Below are positions 1-6,316 of a stretch of DNA of 18,824 nt, piece by piece (position 1 is the first letter of the stretch; each line of letters opens with the position of its first letter). Under the pieces are notes generated by a model. That model ran no database searches, had not been told where the DNA came from, and saw only the letters and a list, made by a program, of their open reading frames with translations. The position numbers and the translations under genes were made by a program. The DNA lies in the NCBI GenBank assembly GCA_002325645.1, contig DCSN01000086.1:1-18824 (forward strand), written 5' to 3'. Origin of the DNA: Pseudanabaena sp. UBA1465. Its GTDB lineage: Bacteria > Cyanobacteriota > Cyanobacteriia > Pseudanabaenales > Pseudanabaenaceae.

Positions 1-729
1 ACTTTCCATGATGAAATTGGGGTTACGGGTGCAATCTTGACCAAGATGGATGGCGATACCCGTGGTGGTGCGGCGCTATCGGTGCGCCAGATTTCGGGAC
101 AGCCGATTAAGTTTATTGGTGTTGGTGAAAAGGTCGAGGCGTTACAGCCTTTCTATCCTGAGCGCATGGCTTCACGGATTTTGGGCATGGGCGATGTGCT
201 GACGCTGGTAGAAAAGGCGCAGGAAGAAATTGATTTCACGGACGCGGCGAACCTCCAAGAAAAAATCATGAGCGCCAAGTTTGACTTTGACGACTTCCTG
301 AAGAACACTCGCATGATGAAAAACATGGGTTCCTTTGGGGGAATGCTGAAGATGCTCCCTGGCATGAAAATCAATGACGCGCAAATTCAAGAAGCAGAGA
401 AGCAATTGAAGCGTTGTGAGTCGATGATTAGCTCCATGACGAAGCAAGAGCGCAAAGATCCCGATCTAATTGCTAAGAGTCCTAGTCGCAAGCAACGGAT
501 TGCTAATGGCGCTGGCTATAAGCTCCAAGATGTGACTAAGTTAGTTGCTGATTTCCAGAAGATGCGAACTTTAATGCAGCAAATGGGACAGGGCAAAATG
601 CCCAACTTCCCCGGAATGCCAAACATGGGCGGCGGTGGTTTCCCTGGCATGGGCGGCAACCAATCGCCATCGGGAAATGCGGCCTATGGTAAGAAGAAGA
701 AAAAGAAAAAAGGCTTTGGAGAACTGTAG
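1..729 (+). CDS. ffh: Signal recognition particle protein Ffh, 3' part (5' end outside window)
   Basis: This is the SRP54-type GTPase that, with SRP RNA, binds signal sequences on nascent chains and delivers ribosomes to the membrane receptor FtsY. The frame is open from base 1, so the N and early G domains lie upstream of the window. The visible part begins in the late G domain, where TKMDGDTRGGAALS (from base 40) carries the G4 motif (TKMD) that gives guanine specificity. A methionine-rich M domain follows, with the hydrophobic GMLKMLPGM segment and the SRP RNA-binding SPSRKQRIANGAG helix-turn-helix. The C-terminus is a Gly/Met/Pro-rich tail with seven lysines and GFGEL, which I recall as usual for cyanobacterial Ffh. 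A perfect hairpin starts 6 bp after the stop. There is no sign of damage; the gene is only cut by the window edge. Confidence 0.97.
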   Translation, partial: TFHDEIGVTGAILTKMDGDTRGGAALSVRQISGQPIKFIGVGEKVEALQPFYPERMASRILGMGDVLTLVEKAQEEIDFTDAANLQEKIMSAKFDFDDFLKNTRMMKNMGSFGGMLKMLPGMKINDAQIQEAEKQLKRCESMISSMTKQERKDPDLIAKSPSRKQRIANGAGYKLQDVTKLVADFQKMRTLMQQMGQGKMPNFPGMPNMGGGGFPGMGGNQSPSGNAAYGKKKKKKKGFGEL

Positions 730-735
730 GTAATA

Positions 736-768
736 GATAAGAGTTGGTGCAAAGCACCAACTCTTATC
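736..768 (+). terminator. Perfect 15-bp hairpin after ffh
   Basis: Two 15-base arms pair perfectly around the triloop AAA (751-753). The top of the stem is GGTGC-AAA-GCACC. It starts 6 bp after the ffh stop codon. Only a weak T-rich stretch follows, so it is either an imperfect intrinsic terminator or a 3'-end stabiliser. The next gene is co-directional and starts 34 bp later. Confidence 0.65.
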
Positions 769-787
769 ACTGTATTTGTATTACTTT

Positions 788-793
788 GGGAGA
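788..793 (+). promoter_or_regulatory. Ribosome binding site that decides the start of the solute-binding-like gene
   Basis: GGGAGA lies 9 bp upstream of a GTG codon at 803. It favours this GTG over the in-frame TTG at 776, which has no comparable site in front of it. Confidence 0.55.
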
Positions 794-802
794 TATTTTT
801 TC

Positions 803-1645
803 GTGAGAAAAGTCCAGAACGATAATAGTTCCAAATCAAAAGGGAAGAAAGATTTTAGCTTGTCAGCCCTATCATCGGTTCTCACCATAGCTGTTACATC
901 GATCGCTTTATTTAGTCTAGAAGCATCCCGATCACTAAACCAAGTAAGCGCTTCTGAGTTCCATTCCTTAGCAATAATTCAAAAGCGCGGCAAGTTAATT
1001 ATTGGAGTCAAAGATAATTTAGTTCCATTAGGATTTCGCGATCGCAATGGAAGCTTAGCAGGTTTAGAAATCGATCTGGCTCGCGAACTGGCGAAGGAAC
1101 TGAATCTCTCCATTGAGTTAGTTCCATTGAAAAATCGCGATCGCCTCACCGCTTTACAAAATAATCAAGTGGATTTAGCGATCGCCCAAATTACAGTTAC
1201 AAATAACCGTTCGCGCTTAGTTGATTTCTCATTACCCTACTACACCGACAGCACCATTGTGATCGCTAGGCGGGGAACAACCTCTCAAGAACTCAGTCAA
1301 AATATAGCGATCGCTGTTCTCAAAAATTCCGCATCGATCGCCGTAATTCAGTCGCAATTTCCAAAGGCGATGATCATTGGTGCAAATTCCTATACCGATG
1401 GTTTAGCCGCTTTAGAATCAGGCAAAGTGAAAGCTTTTGTCGGCGATCACAGTAATCTGTTGGCATGGCTCAGCAGTCATCCTGATTATGAAATTACGGC
1501 TCAGAATTTAGCAGTCCATAGTTTAGCGATCGCTTTACCGCGTGGATTGCAGCATTTAGAATTGCGCGAGCAGATATTTGCGATCGTTGATAAATGGCGC
1601 AAAAATGGCTGGCTCGCAGAAAGAGTAAAATATTGGGAATTGTAG
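803..1645 (+). CDS. Periplasmic amino-acid-type solute-binding protein (PBP2 fold)
   Basis: The protein (280 aa from the GTG start) resembles the extracellular solute-binding proteins family 3, which capture polar amino acids for ABC importers. A basic N-terminus rich in Lys and Ser is followed by one hydrophobic segment at about residues 22-40, so it is exported or membrane-anchored. The mature part opens with the family-typical IIQKRGKLIIGVKDNLVPLGFRDRNGSLAGLEIDLARELA. It continues with the lobe features DLAIAQITVTNNRSRLVDFSLPYY, an AALESGKVKAFVGD segment and a C-terminal VDKWRKNGW. A TTG start at 776 is possible, but the GTG at 803 has the better ribosome site. No permease or ATPase gene is adjacent, so its transporter, if any, is encoded elsewhere. 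The next gene follows 25 bp later in the same direction and is probably co-transcribed. Substrate unknown. Confidence 0.85.
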   Translation: MRKVQNDNSSKSKGKKDFSLSALSSVLTIAVTSIALFSLEASRSLNQVSASEFHSLAIIQKRGKLIIGVKDNLVPLGFRDRNGSLAGLEIDLARELAKELNLSIELVPLKNRDRLTALQNNQVDLAIAQITVTNNRSRLVDFSLPYYTDSTIVIARRGTTSQELSQNIAIAVLKNSASIAVIQSQFPKAMIIGANSYTDGLAALESGKVKAFVGDHSNLLAWLSSHPDYEITAQNLAVHSLAIALPRGLQHLELREQIFAIVDKWRKNGWLAERVKYWEL

Positions 1646-1658
1646 AATGATTGTGCTT

Positions 1659-1663
1659 GAGGA
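1659..1663 (+). promoter_or_regulatory. Strong Shine-Dalgarno site that decides the protease start
   Basis: GAGGA lies 7 bp before a GTG at 1671. That start gives an N-terminus MKKGIQKGF followed by a hydrophobic core, a proper signal peptide. The in-frame ATG at 1647 would add eight residues including two acidic ones before the basic n-region. Confidence 0.6.
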
Positions 1664-1670
1664 TGTTTCT

Positions 1671-3083
1671 GTGAAAAAAGGAATACAAAAAGGTTTTCTG
1701 AATTTAATGGCATCTAGCCTTGTTCTTTGCGGTGGCCTGAGCGCAGTTTCTATCCATCCTTTCATGGCTCCCTCACCTGTCCAAGCCCAATCCGATGAAG
1801 AAACAAACATTCGCATTTATAAACTAGCCAGCCCTGCGGTGGTGTCCATCCAATCACAACGGGGCAATGGCAGTGGTTCGATCATTGATGCCAAAGGATT
1901 GATTTTAACCAATGCCCATGTAGTACGCGGCGTAACTACCGTTAACGTGACGCTCAGTGATAAGCGTCAATTTCGAGGTGTCGTGATGGCCAGTAGTCGC
2001 AACCCTGATCTGGCGGTGATTCGTCTAGAGGGTGTGACCACCAATTTACCGACAATTTCCATTGCTAGTTCCAATGGTATCCAAGTGGGGCAGAGAGCCT
2101 TTGCGATCGGTAATCCTTTTGGACGCTTTGCAGGGACACTCACCACAGGCATCATCAGTCGCATTGACAGCGATCGCAAATTATTACAAACCGATGCCGC
2201 CCTCAATCCTGGAAATTCTGGCGGACCATTGCTCAACAGTCGCGGTGAACTCGTAGGCGTGAACACAGCGATCTTTACTCCTAATTCTACGAATAGTGGC
2301 ATTGGATTAGCGATCGAAGCCGATACCGTTAAGAGATTCATCGCGGCTGTGCGTCAAGGAACGATTACCGCTAATTCCACACCTAATTTGCCTAGTCCTA
2401 GCACCCTCACCCTTGATGGCAATCCGATCAAGGCCACCCTCGGCAATAATGACAACACATTAACCGATGGCAGCTATTACAAAGCCTATCAATTTCAAGG
2501 GCAAGCAGGACAATCGTTAGTAATCGAAATGCGTGGTACTGGTATTGATCCCTATTTAGTCCTATTCGAGGCAAATGGTCGCAAGATTGCGGAAGATGAT
2601 GACGGTGGCGGCGGTAAAAATGCCCGCCTTGCGATTATTTTGCCCAGCACAGGTAAATATACTCTCTATGCCAATTCCTACGAAGTGGGAGAACAAGGCT
2701 CTTTTACCCTCGCAGGACGCTTGAGTAATAATTTCACGGCGGAATCGACAGGCGATCGCGAGATCCTATTCCAAAAAAATGGCATTTTGGGAACCCAGAG
2801 TCGGGTTTTAGCAAGAAATGGCAGTCTATTCGAGATCTTTAGCTTTAATGGTCAAGCGGGGCAAGTTGTTCAAGCCGATCTGGTCAGCCCTGATTTTCAC
2901 CCCTATTTAGTTCTATTGTCTCCCGATAGCAAAATTTTGCGAGAAAACAACGGATTACCTAGCCGTAAAACTGCATCCGTAACCGTTGAGTTACCTTACA
3001 CTGGCACATACAGAGCGATCGTCAATGCCTACGATCGCACAGGTAAAGGAGCTTATAAGCTCGTCGTCAAACGAGTTAGATAA
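1671..3083 (+). CDS. Exported trypsin-like (HtrA-like) serine protease with two PPC domains
   Basis: This is a predicted secreted serine endopeptidase of the S1C/HtrA-like type (470 aa from the GTG at 1671). A signal peptide (residues 1 to about 39, ending PVQA|QSDEE) precedes a chymotrypsin-fold domain. The catalytic triad is visible: H83 in LTNAHVV, D113 in NPDLAVIRLE, and S183 in LNPGNSGGPLLNS. The usual HtrA C-terminal PDZ domain is absent. In its place are two similar beta-rich segments, at about 235-345 and 372-468, each with a QGQAGQ/NGQAGQ motif, a DPYLVLFE/HPYLVLLS motif and a TGKYTLYANSY/TGTYRAIVNAY end. These match bacterial pre-peptidase C-terminal (PPC) domains. It probably shares a transcript with the upstream binding-protein gene. 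The stop codon lies inside a bidirectional terminator hairpin. Target proteins are unknown. Confidence 0.9.
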   Translation: MKKGIQKGFLNLMASSLVLCGGLSAVSIHPFMAPSPVQAQSDEETNIRIYKLASPAVVSIQSQRGNGSGSIIDAKGLILTNAHVVRGVTTVNVTLSDKRQFRGVVMASSRNPDLAVIRLEGVTTNLPTISIASSNGIQVGQRAFAIGNPFGRFAGTLTTGIISRIDSDRKLLQTDAALNPGNSGGPLLNSRGELVGVNTAIFTPNSTNSGIGLAIEADTVKRFIAAVRQGTITANSTPNLPSPSTLTLDGNPIKATLGNNDNTLTDGSYYKAYQFQGQAGQSLVIEMRGTGIDPYLVLFEANGRKIAEDDDGGGGKNARLAIILPSTGKYTLYANSYEVGEQGSFTLAGRLSNNFTAESTGDREILFQKNGILGTQSRVLARNGSLFEIFSFNGQAGQVVQADLVSPDFHPYLVLLSPDSKILRENNGLPSRKTASVTVELPYTGTYRAIVNAYDRTGKGAYKLVVKRVR

Positions 3084-3119
3084 ACAAAAAAGCCTTGCTA
3101 CGCAAGGCTTTTTTGTTTA
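3081..3119. terminator. Bidirectional terminator between the protease gene and gatA
   Basis: Perfect 18-bp arms surround the loop TAC (3099-3101). The left arm has an A run and the right arm a T run, so a U-tract forms on either strand. It lies between two convergent genes. The TAA stop of the protease gene forms the first three bases of the left arm. Confidence 0.92.
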
Positions 3120-3139
3120 GAGCGCTTTGCGCCGTAAAT

Positions 3140-4600
3140 CTAAATAGCAGGTCGGTGCTTGTGCCATTCCGTTGACTGCTCATAGCCATAGGCAACTTGC
3201 AGCAACACATCTTCGCGCAACACATTAGAAACTAGCTGTAAGCCAATCGGCATTCCCTTAGAATCAAAGCCACAGGGAATACTAATTCCAGGCAGTCCCG
3301 CAAGGTTTACAGGAATCGTCATCAAATCCGATAAATACATCCCAAGAGGATCTTCAGTCTTACTCCCTGCTTTAAATGCTGTAGTGGGGGCAGTGGGGCA
3401 AACTAAAACATCGACCTGTTCAAAGGCTTTTTGAAAATCTTGAACGATCAAAGTTCTGACCTTTTGCGCCTTGAGGTAATAGGCATCGTAATAACCTGCG
3501 GACAGTACATAAGTCCCAATCATGATCCGTCGTTTAACTTCTGCACCAAATCCCAATTCGCGAGTATTTTCATACATACTCAGCAAGTTATCAGCATTTT
3601 GATCGCGCAAGCCATACTTTACGCCATCGTAACGAGCGAGGTTTGCGGAGGCTTCTGAAGGGGCAATGATGTAATAGGTGGGCAAGCCATAGCGGAAACG
3701 TGGGCAGGAAATTTCGTAAACTTCCGCACCCATAGTCTCGAAATGGGCGATCGCCTTTCTAACGGCTGACTCCACCTCACTATCTAAACCTTCGCCAAAG
3801 GTTTCCGTAATTACACCAACTTTTTTGCCTTTGAGGGATTGGGTTAAATCGGGTGTTAATAAAGCCGCATAGTCAGGAATTTCGGTCTTAATGCTGGTGG
3901 AGTCCTTGGGATCGTAACCCGCGATCGCCCCCAAAAATATCGCTGCATCTTCAACGGTGTTCGCAAAAGGCCCAATTTGATCGAGGGACGAAGCAAAGGC
4001 AACCAGTCCAAATCTTGAAACTAATCCGTAAGTTGGCTTTAGCCCCACCACACCACAATAGGAAGCAGGTTGACGAATTGAGCCACCTGTATCTGAACCC
4101 GTGGCAATGACACATTCACCGCCCGAAACAGCCGCCGCCGAGCCACCCGAAGATCCACCAGGCACATAATCTGTATTCCAAGGATTTGCAGTTTGGGCGA
4201 TCGCCGAGTTTTCGGTCGAGCTACCCATCGCAAATTCATCGAGGTTAGTCTTACCCACCATCACGGCTCCCGCCTCGCGCAATTTGGCGGTAATTGTCGC
4301 CTCATAGGGTGGCACAAAATTTCTAAGCATATTGGAGCCACAGGTAGTCGGCATCCCCTTGACACACATATTGTCTTTCATGCCAAGGGGAACACCTGCC
4401 AACGCTGGCAAAGCTTCACCTGCAGCGATCGCGGCATCAATCACTTTGGCTTGGGCGATCGCCACTTCGGGCGTAACAGTCACAAAACTATGTAATTTCG
4501 GCTCTAGCCGATCAATGCGATCTAAAAACTCTTGAGCAATTTCAGTTGCTGATCGCTCTTTGTTTAACAAGGTTTGGCGAATTTGGGCGATCGATGACAT
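3140..4600 (-). CDS. gatA: Aspartyl/glutamyl-tRNA(Asn/Gln) amidotransferase subunit A
   Basis: GatA is the glutaminase/amidase subunit of GatCAB. It releases ammonia from glutamine and passes it to GatB, which converts misacylated Glu-tRNA(Gln) or Asp-tRNA(Asn); cyanobacteria use this route to make Gln-tRNA(Gln). The 486-aa protein has the complete amidase-signature Ser-cisSer-Lys triad: K75 in PLGMKDNM, S150 in the PGGSSGGSAAA loop, and S174 in GSDTGGSIRQPAS. The spacing (99 and 24 residues) agrees with the family. I chose the ATG at 4600 (MSSIAQIRQ), which matches the usual GatA N-terminus; an in-frame TTG two codons upstream has no support. No gatB or gatC is adjacent, which is common in cyanobacteria. 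The region upstream is a long palindrome-rich spacer. Confidence 0.97.
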   Translation of the reverse strand: MSSIAQIRQTLLNKERSATEIAQEFLDRIDRLEPKLHSFVTVTPEVAIAQAKVIDAAIAAGEALPALAGVPLGMKDNMCVKGMPTTCGSNMLRNFVPPYEATITAKLREAGAVMVGKTNLDEFAMGSSTENSAIAQTANPWNTDYVPGGSSGGSAAAVSGGECVIATGSDTGGSIRQPASYCGVVGLKPTYGLVSRFGLVAFASSLDQIGPFANTVEDAAIFLGAIAGYDPKDSTSIKTEIPDYAALLTPDLTQSLKGKKVGVITETFGEGLDSEVESAVRKAIAHFETMGAEVYEISCPRFRYGLPTYYIIAPSEASANLARYDGVKYGLRDQNADNLLSMYENTRELGFGAEVKRRIMIGTYVLSAGYYDAYYLKAQKVRTLIVQDFQKAFEQVDVLVCPTAPTTAFKAGSKTEDPLGMYLSDLMTIPVNLAGLPGISIPCGFDSKGMPIGLQLVSNVLREDVLLQVAYGYEQSTEWHKHRPAI

Positions 4601-4688
4601 AAACAATCTGATGGGTTATTGGGCAGAATCCCAATTATAAAACTAAACCAGCTACTGCTAAGGAAGACGCAGTAAAATCATATTTTTT

Positions 4689-4711
4689 GTAGTACGGATT
4701 CGCCGTACTAC
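4689..4711. repeat. Inverted repeat with ATTCG loop
   Basis: Nine-base arms (GTAGTACGG / CCGTACTAC) pair perfectly around ATTCG. A run of T precedes it on the plus strand. The stem top CGG-ATTCG-CCG is identical to that of the larger hairpin at 4872-4922, although the lower arms differ. Confidence 0.75.
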
Positions 4712-4859
4712 AGTCGTAGTCACCTGTATTAACGTGAGTTCGGGTTAATTTTTCCGCCTAAAAGCCAAGCCAACCAAGAACTAAAGTTATGGGCTGCGAA
4801 GCTAAAGTCAGTTTTAACTGACTGAAATATTTCTTAAAATTATTCTTAACCCCTTGTAT

Positions 4860-4948
4860 TACTCCCTTCCCAGTGAATAATTAGGCGTGCGCGGATTCGC
4901 CGCGCACGCCTAATTATTCACTTTGTAACGACTGGTGGGAAGGGAGTA
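4860..4948. repeat. Nested palindrome: 23-bp perfect hairpin inside a 13-bp outer inverted repeat
   Basis: The inner stem has 23-base arms (4872-4894 and 4900-4922), perfectly paired around ATTCG. An outer pair of 13-base arms, 4860-4872 and 4936-4948 (TACTCCCTTCCCA and its complement), encloses it, leaving a bulge at 4923-4935 on the right side. It lies downstream of scpB and so could end that transcript, but it is larger and more complex than a simple terminator. Confidence 0.75.
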
Positions 4949-5010
4949 GGACAAATCAAAGCGCGAGCGAATAGCGAAAGCTATCCAAAAAATATGAATA
5001 TCAAATCCGA

Positions 5011-5529
5011 CTAAATCAATTTGGTTAAATCATCGATTTCAAAATATTGATGAAATTTAGTTGTTACCTGCAAAACCGACGATCGCCCCCCATCCGCTTG
5101 CCTTTTCTTTCTCACAAAGCCCTGCTCGACTAACTCCTGCACATGTTGATAAGCTCCCGCCCCGCGTAACTCGATTAACTCTGACTGCACAATATTTTTT
5201 TTAAGCGCGATCGCCGCCAAAGTTCGCAATGCCCCACGCCCAATATCAACGGGGATTAACTTATGCACTAAGTCTTCAAATTCAGGGCGCAACCGTAACG
5301 CAAAGCCCGCATCGGTTTCCACAAGTTCTAAGGCACTGTCGCGATGGGCATACTCCGTAATTAAGTCAATCAAACCCATTTCCGCATCCTCAACTTCACA
5401 CCCCAAAGCCGCCGCGATCGCTGCCAAATACATCGGTTGACCTTTTAGATATAAAACCGCCTCCACTTTTTGTTTGAGGTTATTGGCGATCGGTAATTCA
5501 GGTTGTTCAAAAGGCGCTTCATTCGTCAT
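5011..5529 (-). CDS. scpB: Segregation and condensation protein B (ScpB)
   Basis: ScpB is the kite/winged-helix subunit of the SMC-ScpAB condensin, which compacts and helps segregate the chromosome. The 172-aa length is typical. The first winged helix starts with the family-like KQKVEAVLYLKGQPMYLAAIAAALG and runs to LRLRPEFEDLVHKL. The second holds RGALRTLAAIALKKNIVQSELIELRGAGAYQHVQELVEQGFVRKKRQ, matching the ScpB pattern of an AL..LAIIAY-type helix, an E..RG turn and a LL..GLI-type helix. The C-terminus VTTKFHQYFEIDDLTKL is also typical. The ATG at 5529 is the only good start, and no clear Shine-Dalgarno precedes it. It is divergent from the crr7-like gene. No scpA is adjacent. Confidence 0.93.
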   Translation of the reverse strand: MTNEAPFEQPELPIANNLKQKVEAVLYLKGQPMYLAAIAAALGCEVEDAEMGLIDLITEYAHRDSALELVETDAGFALRLRPEFEDLVHKLIPVDIGRGALRTLAAIALKKNIVQSELIELRGAGAYQHVQELVEQGFVRKKRQADGGRSSVLQVTTKFHQYFEIDDLTKLI

Positions 5530-5544
5530 GCTAAAATTTTAACC

Positions 5545-5577
5545 GAGTAAAGGCGGCGGAATCCGCCGCCTTTACTC
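5545..5577. repeat. Perfect 16-bp palindrome in the divergent scpB/crr7-like leader region
   Basis: GAGTAAAGGCGGCGGA and its exact complement flank a single A at 5561; in a real hairpin the loop would widen to about five bases. It starts 15 bp upstream of scpB and ends 48 bp upstream of the crr7-like gene. It is therefore at two 5' ends and not at a gene end, and would be in the leader or promoter of either transcript. Confidence 0.7.
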
Positions 5578-5625
5578 TCTATACAAACAAAATACAAACA
5601 AAATTTTTACTAGCTGAGAAACCCT

Positions 5626-5883
5626 ATGCCAAGCAGCATGATGTACTACGAAGACACTTATGTGGTGCTGCCTCCCGATATGCAAGAAAGGTTTGTCACT
5701 CAGCCAGAACTAGAACAACTTTTGCATGATTTGTTAGTCGATATTCAAGACTCATTGCCCCACGATTTACAAAATCTCACAACCATCCCCGAACAGGTAC
5801 AGCGTTTAATTAAAACAGCCTGTGATCTAGATTGCGGCGATCGCGGCATATGGCAATGGTACGTCGTCCGTCTTGATAAGTAA
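5626..5883 (+). CDS. crr7: CRR7-like small protein (chlororespiratory reduction 7 family)
   Basis: This 85-aa soluble protein resembles CRR7, a small protein conserved in cyanobacteria and plastids. In Arabidopsis it is needed for assembly of the chloroplast NADH dehydrogenase-like (NDH) complex; its role in cyanobacteria is less clear. My assignment rests on remembered family features: the N-terminal YYEDTYVVL, a short linker, an ELEQLLHDLL amphipathic helix, LPHDLQNL, a second helix ending in KTACDLDCG, and the C-terminal WQWYVVRLDK. There is no signal peptide or membrane segment. MPSSMMYYED from the ATG at 5626 fits the family start; ATGs at 5638 and 5641 are alternatives. It overlaps the shared terminator hairpin with its stop codon. 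A profile search against the CRR7 family would settle the name. Confidence 0.75.
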   Translation: MPSSMMYYEDTYVVLPPDMQERFVTQPELEQLLHDLLVDIQDSLPHDLQNLTTIPEQVQRLIKTACDLDCGDRGIWQWYVVRLDK

Positions 5884-5913
5884 GTAAAGGATGGCTTTGC
5901 CATCCTTTACTTA
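5881..5913. terminator. Bidirectional hairpin containing both stop codons of convergent genes
   Basis: Perfect 15-base arms flank the triloop TTT (5896-5898), with stem top ATGGC-TTT-GCCAT. The first three bases (TAA, 5881-5883) are the stop of the crr7-like gene, and the last three (TTA, 5911-5913) are the stop of the higA-like gene on the other strand. Only short A/T runs flank it. Confidence 0.8.
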
Positions 5914-6309
5914 TAAAAATAACTTGGGATCAACATGAAAAAATTTACCAAGTGCTTGTGCTTGATTTTTGCTGATTTGACGCTTGCCGTTGACAACTTC
6001 TGACACAACACCACTTGAGCCAATCACATTAACTAGATCGGCTTGCTTTAAATCATTGGCTTCCATTAGATATAAAAGAACATCAAGAGGTGAAGCATCA
6101 TCCATTGGATAATGCTCATCTTCATATTTTTCAATCAATGTCAGCAGCAGTTGCAAAATCCTCTCTTCTTCAGCAGTCGGCTGGGGAAGCGCTAGTAATT
6201 TTTCCATATTTTGCAATGCAATTTCATTTTCAGCATCATTAGTAATTACATGAGGCTGAATCTCTGCTAGTAAATCCCCATAGGCTTTTCGATTAATAGT
6301 AAGGGTCAT
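5911..6309 (-). CDS. HigA-type antitoxin / HTH regulator without an adjacent toxin
   Basis: The 132-aa protein resembles the larger HigA-type antitoxins (COG5499-like), which bind their own promoter and neutralise an mRNA-cleaving HigB toxin. The N-terminal half is helical and acidic, with LTLIEKYEDEHYPMDDASPLDVLLYLMEAN, a segment typical of this group. The C-terminal half is an XRE-like helix-turn-helix: LKQADLVNVIGSSGVVSEVVNGKRQISKNQAQALGKFFHVDPKLFL. I chose the ATG at 6309, which leaves 7 bp to the stop of the upstream devA-like gene; the longer frame from 6342 would overlap it. No higB-like ORF of about 90-110 aa is visible on either side, so the gene is an orphan, a chromosomal regulator, or paired with a toxin elsewhere. 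It is probably co-transcribed with the ATPase gene. Confidence 0.8.
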   Translation of the reverse strand: MTLTINRKAYGDLLAEIQPHVITNDAENEIALQNMEKLLALPQPTAEEERILQLLLTLIEKYEDEHYPMDDASPLDVLLYLMEANDLKQADLVNVIGSSGVVSEVVNGKRQISKNQAQALGKFFHVDPKLFL

Positions 6310-6316
6310 TGATTCT

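Larger units (their letters stand above)
4601..5010. other. 410-bp gene-free spacer with several palindromes
   Basis: No credible ORF or tRNA is visible between the gatA start and the scpB stop. The spacer holds the gatA promoter region and at least three inverted repeats: 4689-4711, 4806-4823 (AGTCAGTT-TT-AACTGACT) and a nested palindrome at 4860-4948. A small GAAA-loop hairpin (4971-4984) sits just past the scpB stop. I recognise no insertion sequence, but a degenerate or non-autonomous element cannot be excluded. Confidence 0.7.

Noticed and set aside
601..726. Gly/Met-rich and poly-lysine tail of Ffh as an anomaly or frameshift
   Set aside because: From memory this low-complexity basic tail ending in GFG-L is usual in cyanobacterial Ffh proteins; the frame is intact.
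1967..2341. 124-codon minus-strand frame inside the protease gene
   Set aside because: Antisense to the catalytic region of a well-supported protease; composition is typical of a shadow frame.
4721..4860. Possible insertion-sequence remnant in the gatA-scpB spacer
   Set aside because: The GTGAGTTCGGGTTAA stretch near 4735 looked like an element end, but no matching inverted copy, target duplication or transposase fragment is visible in the window.
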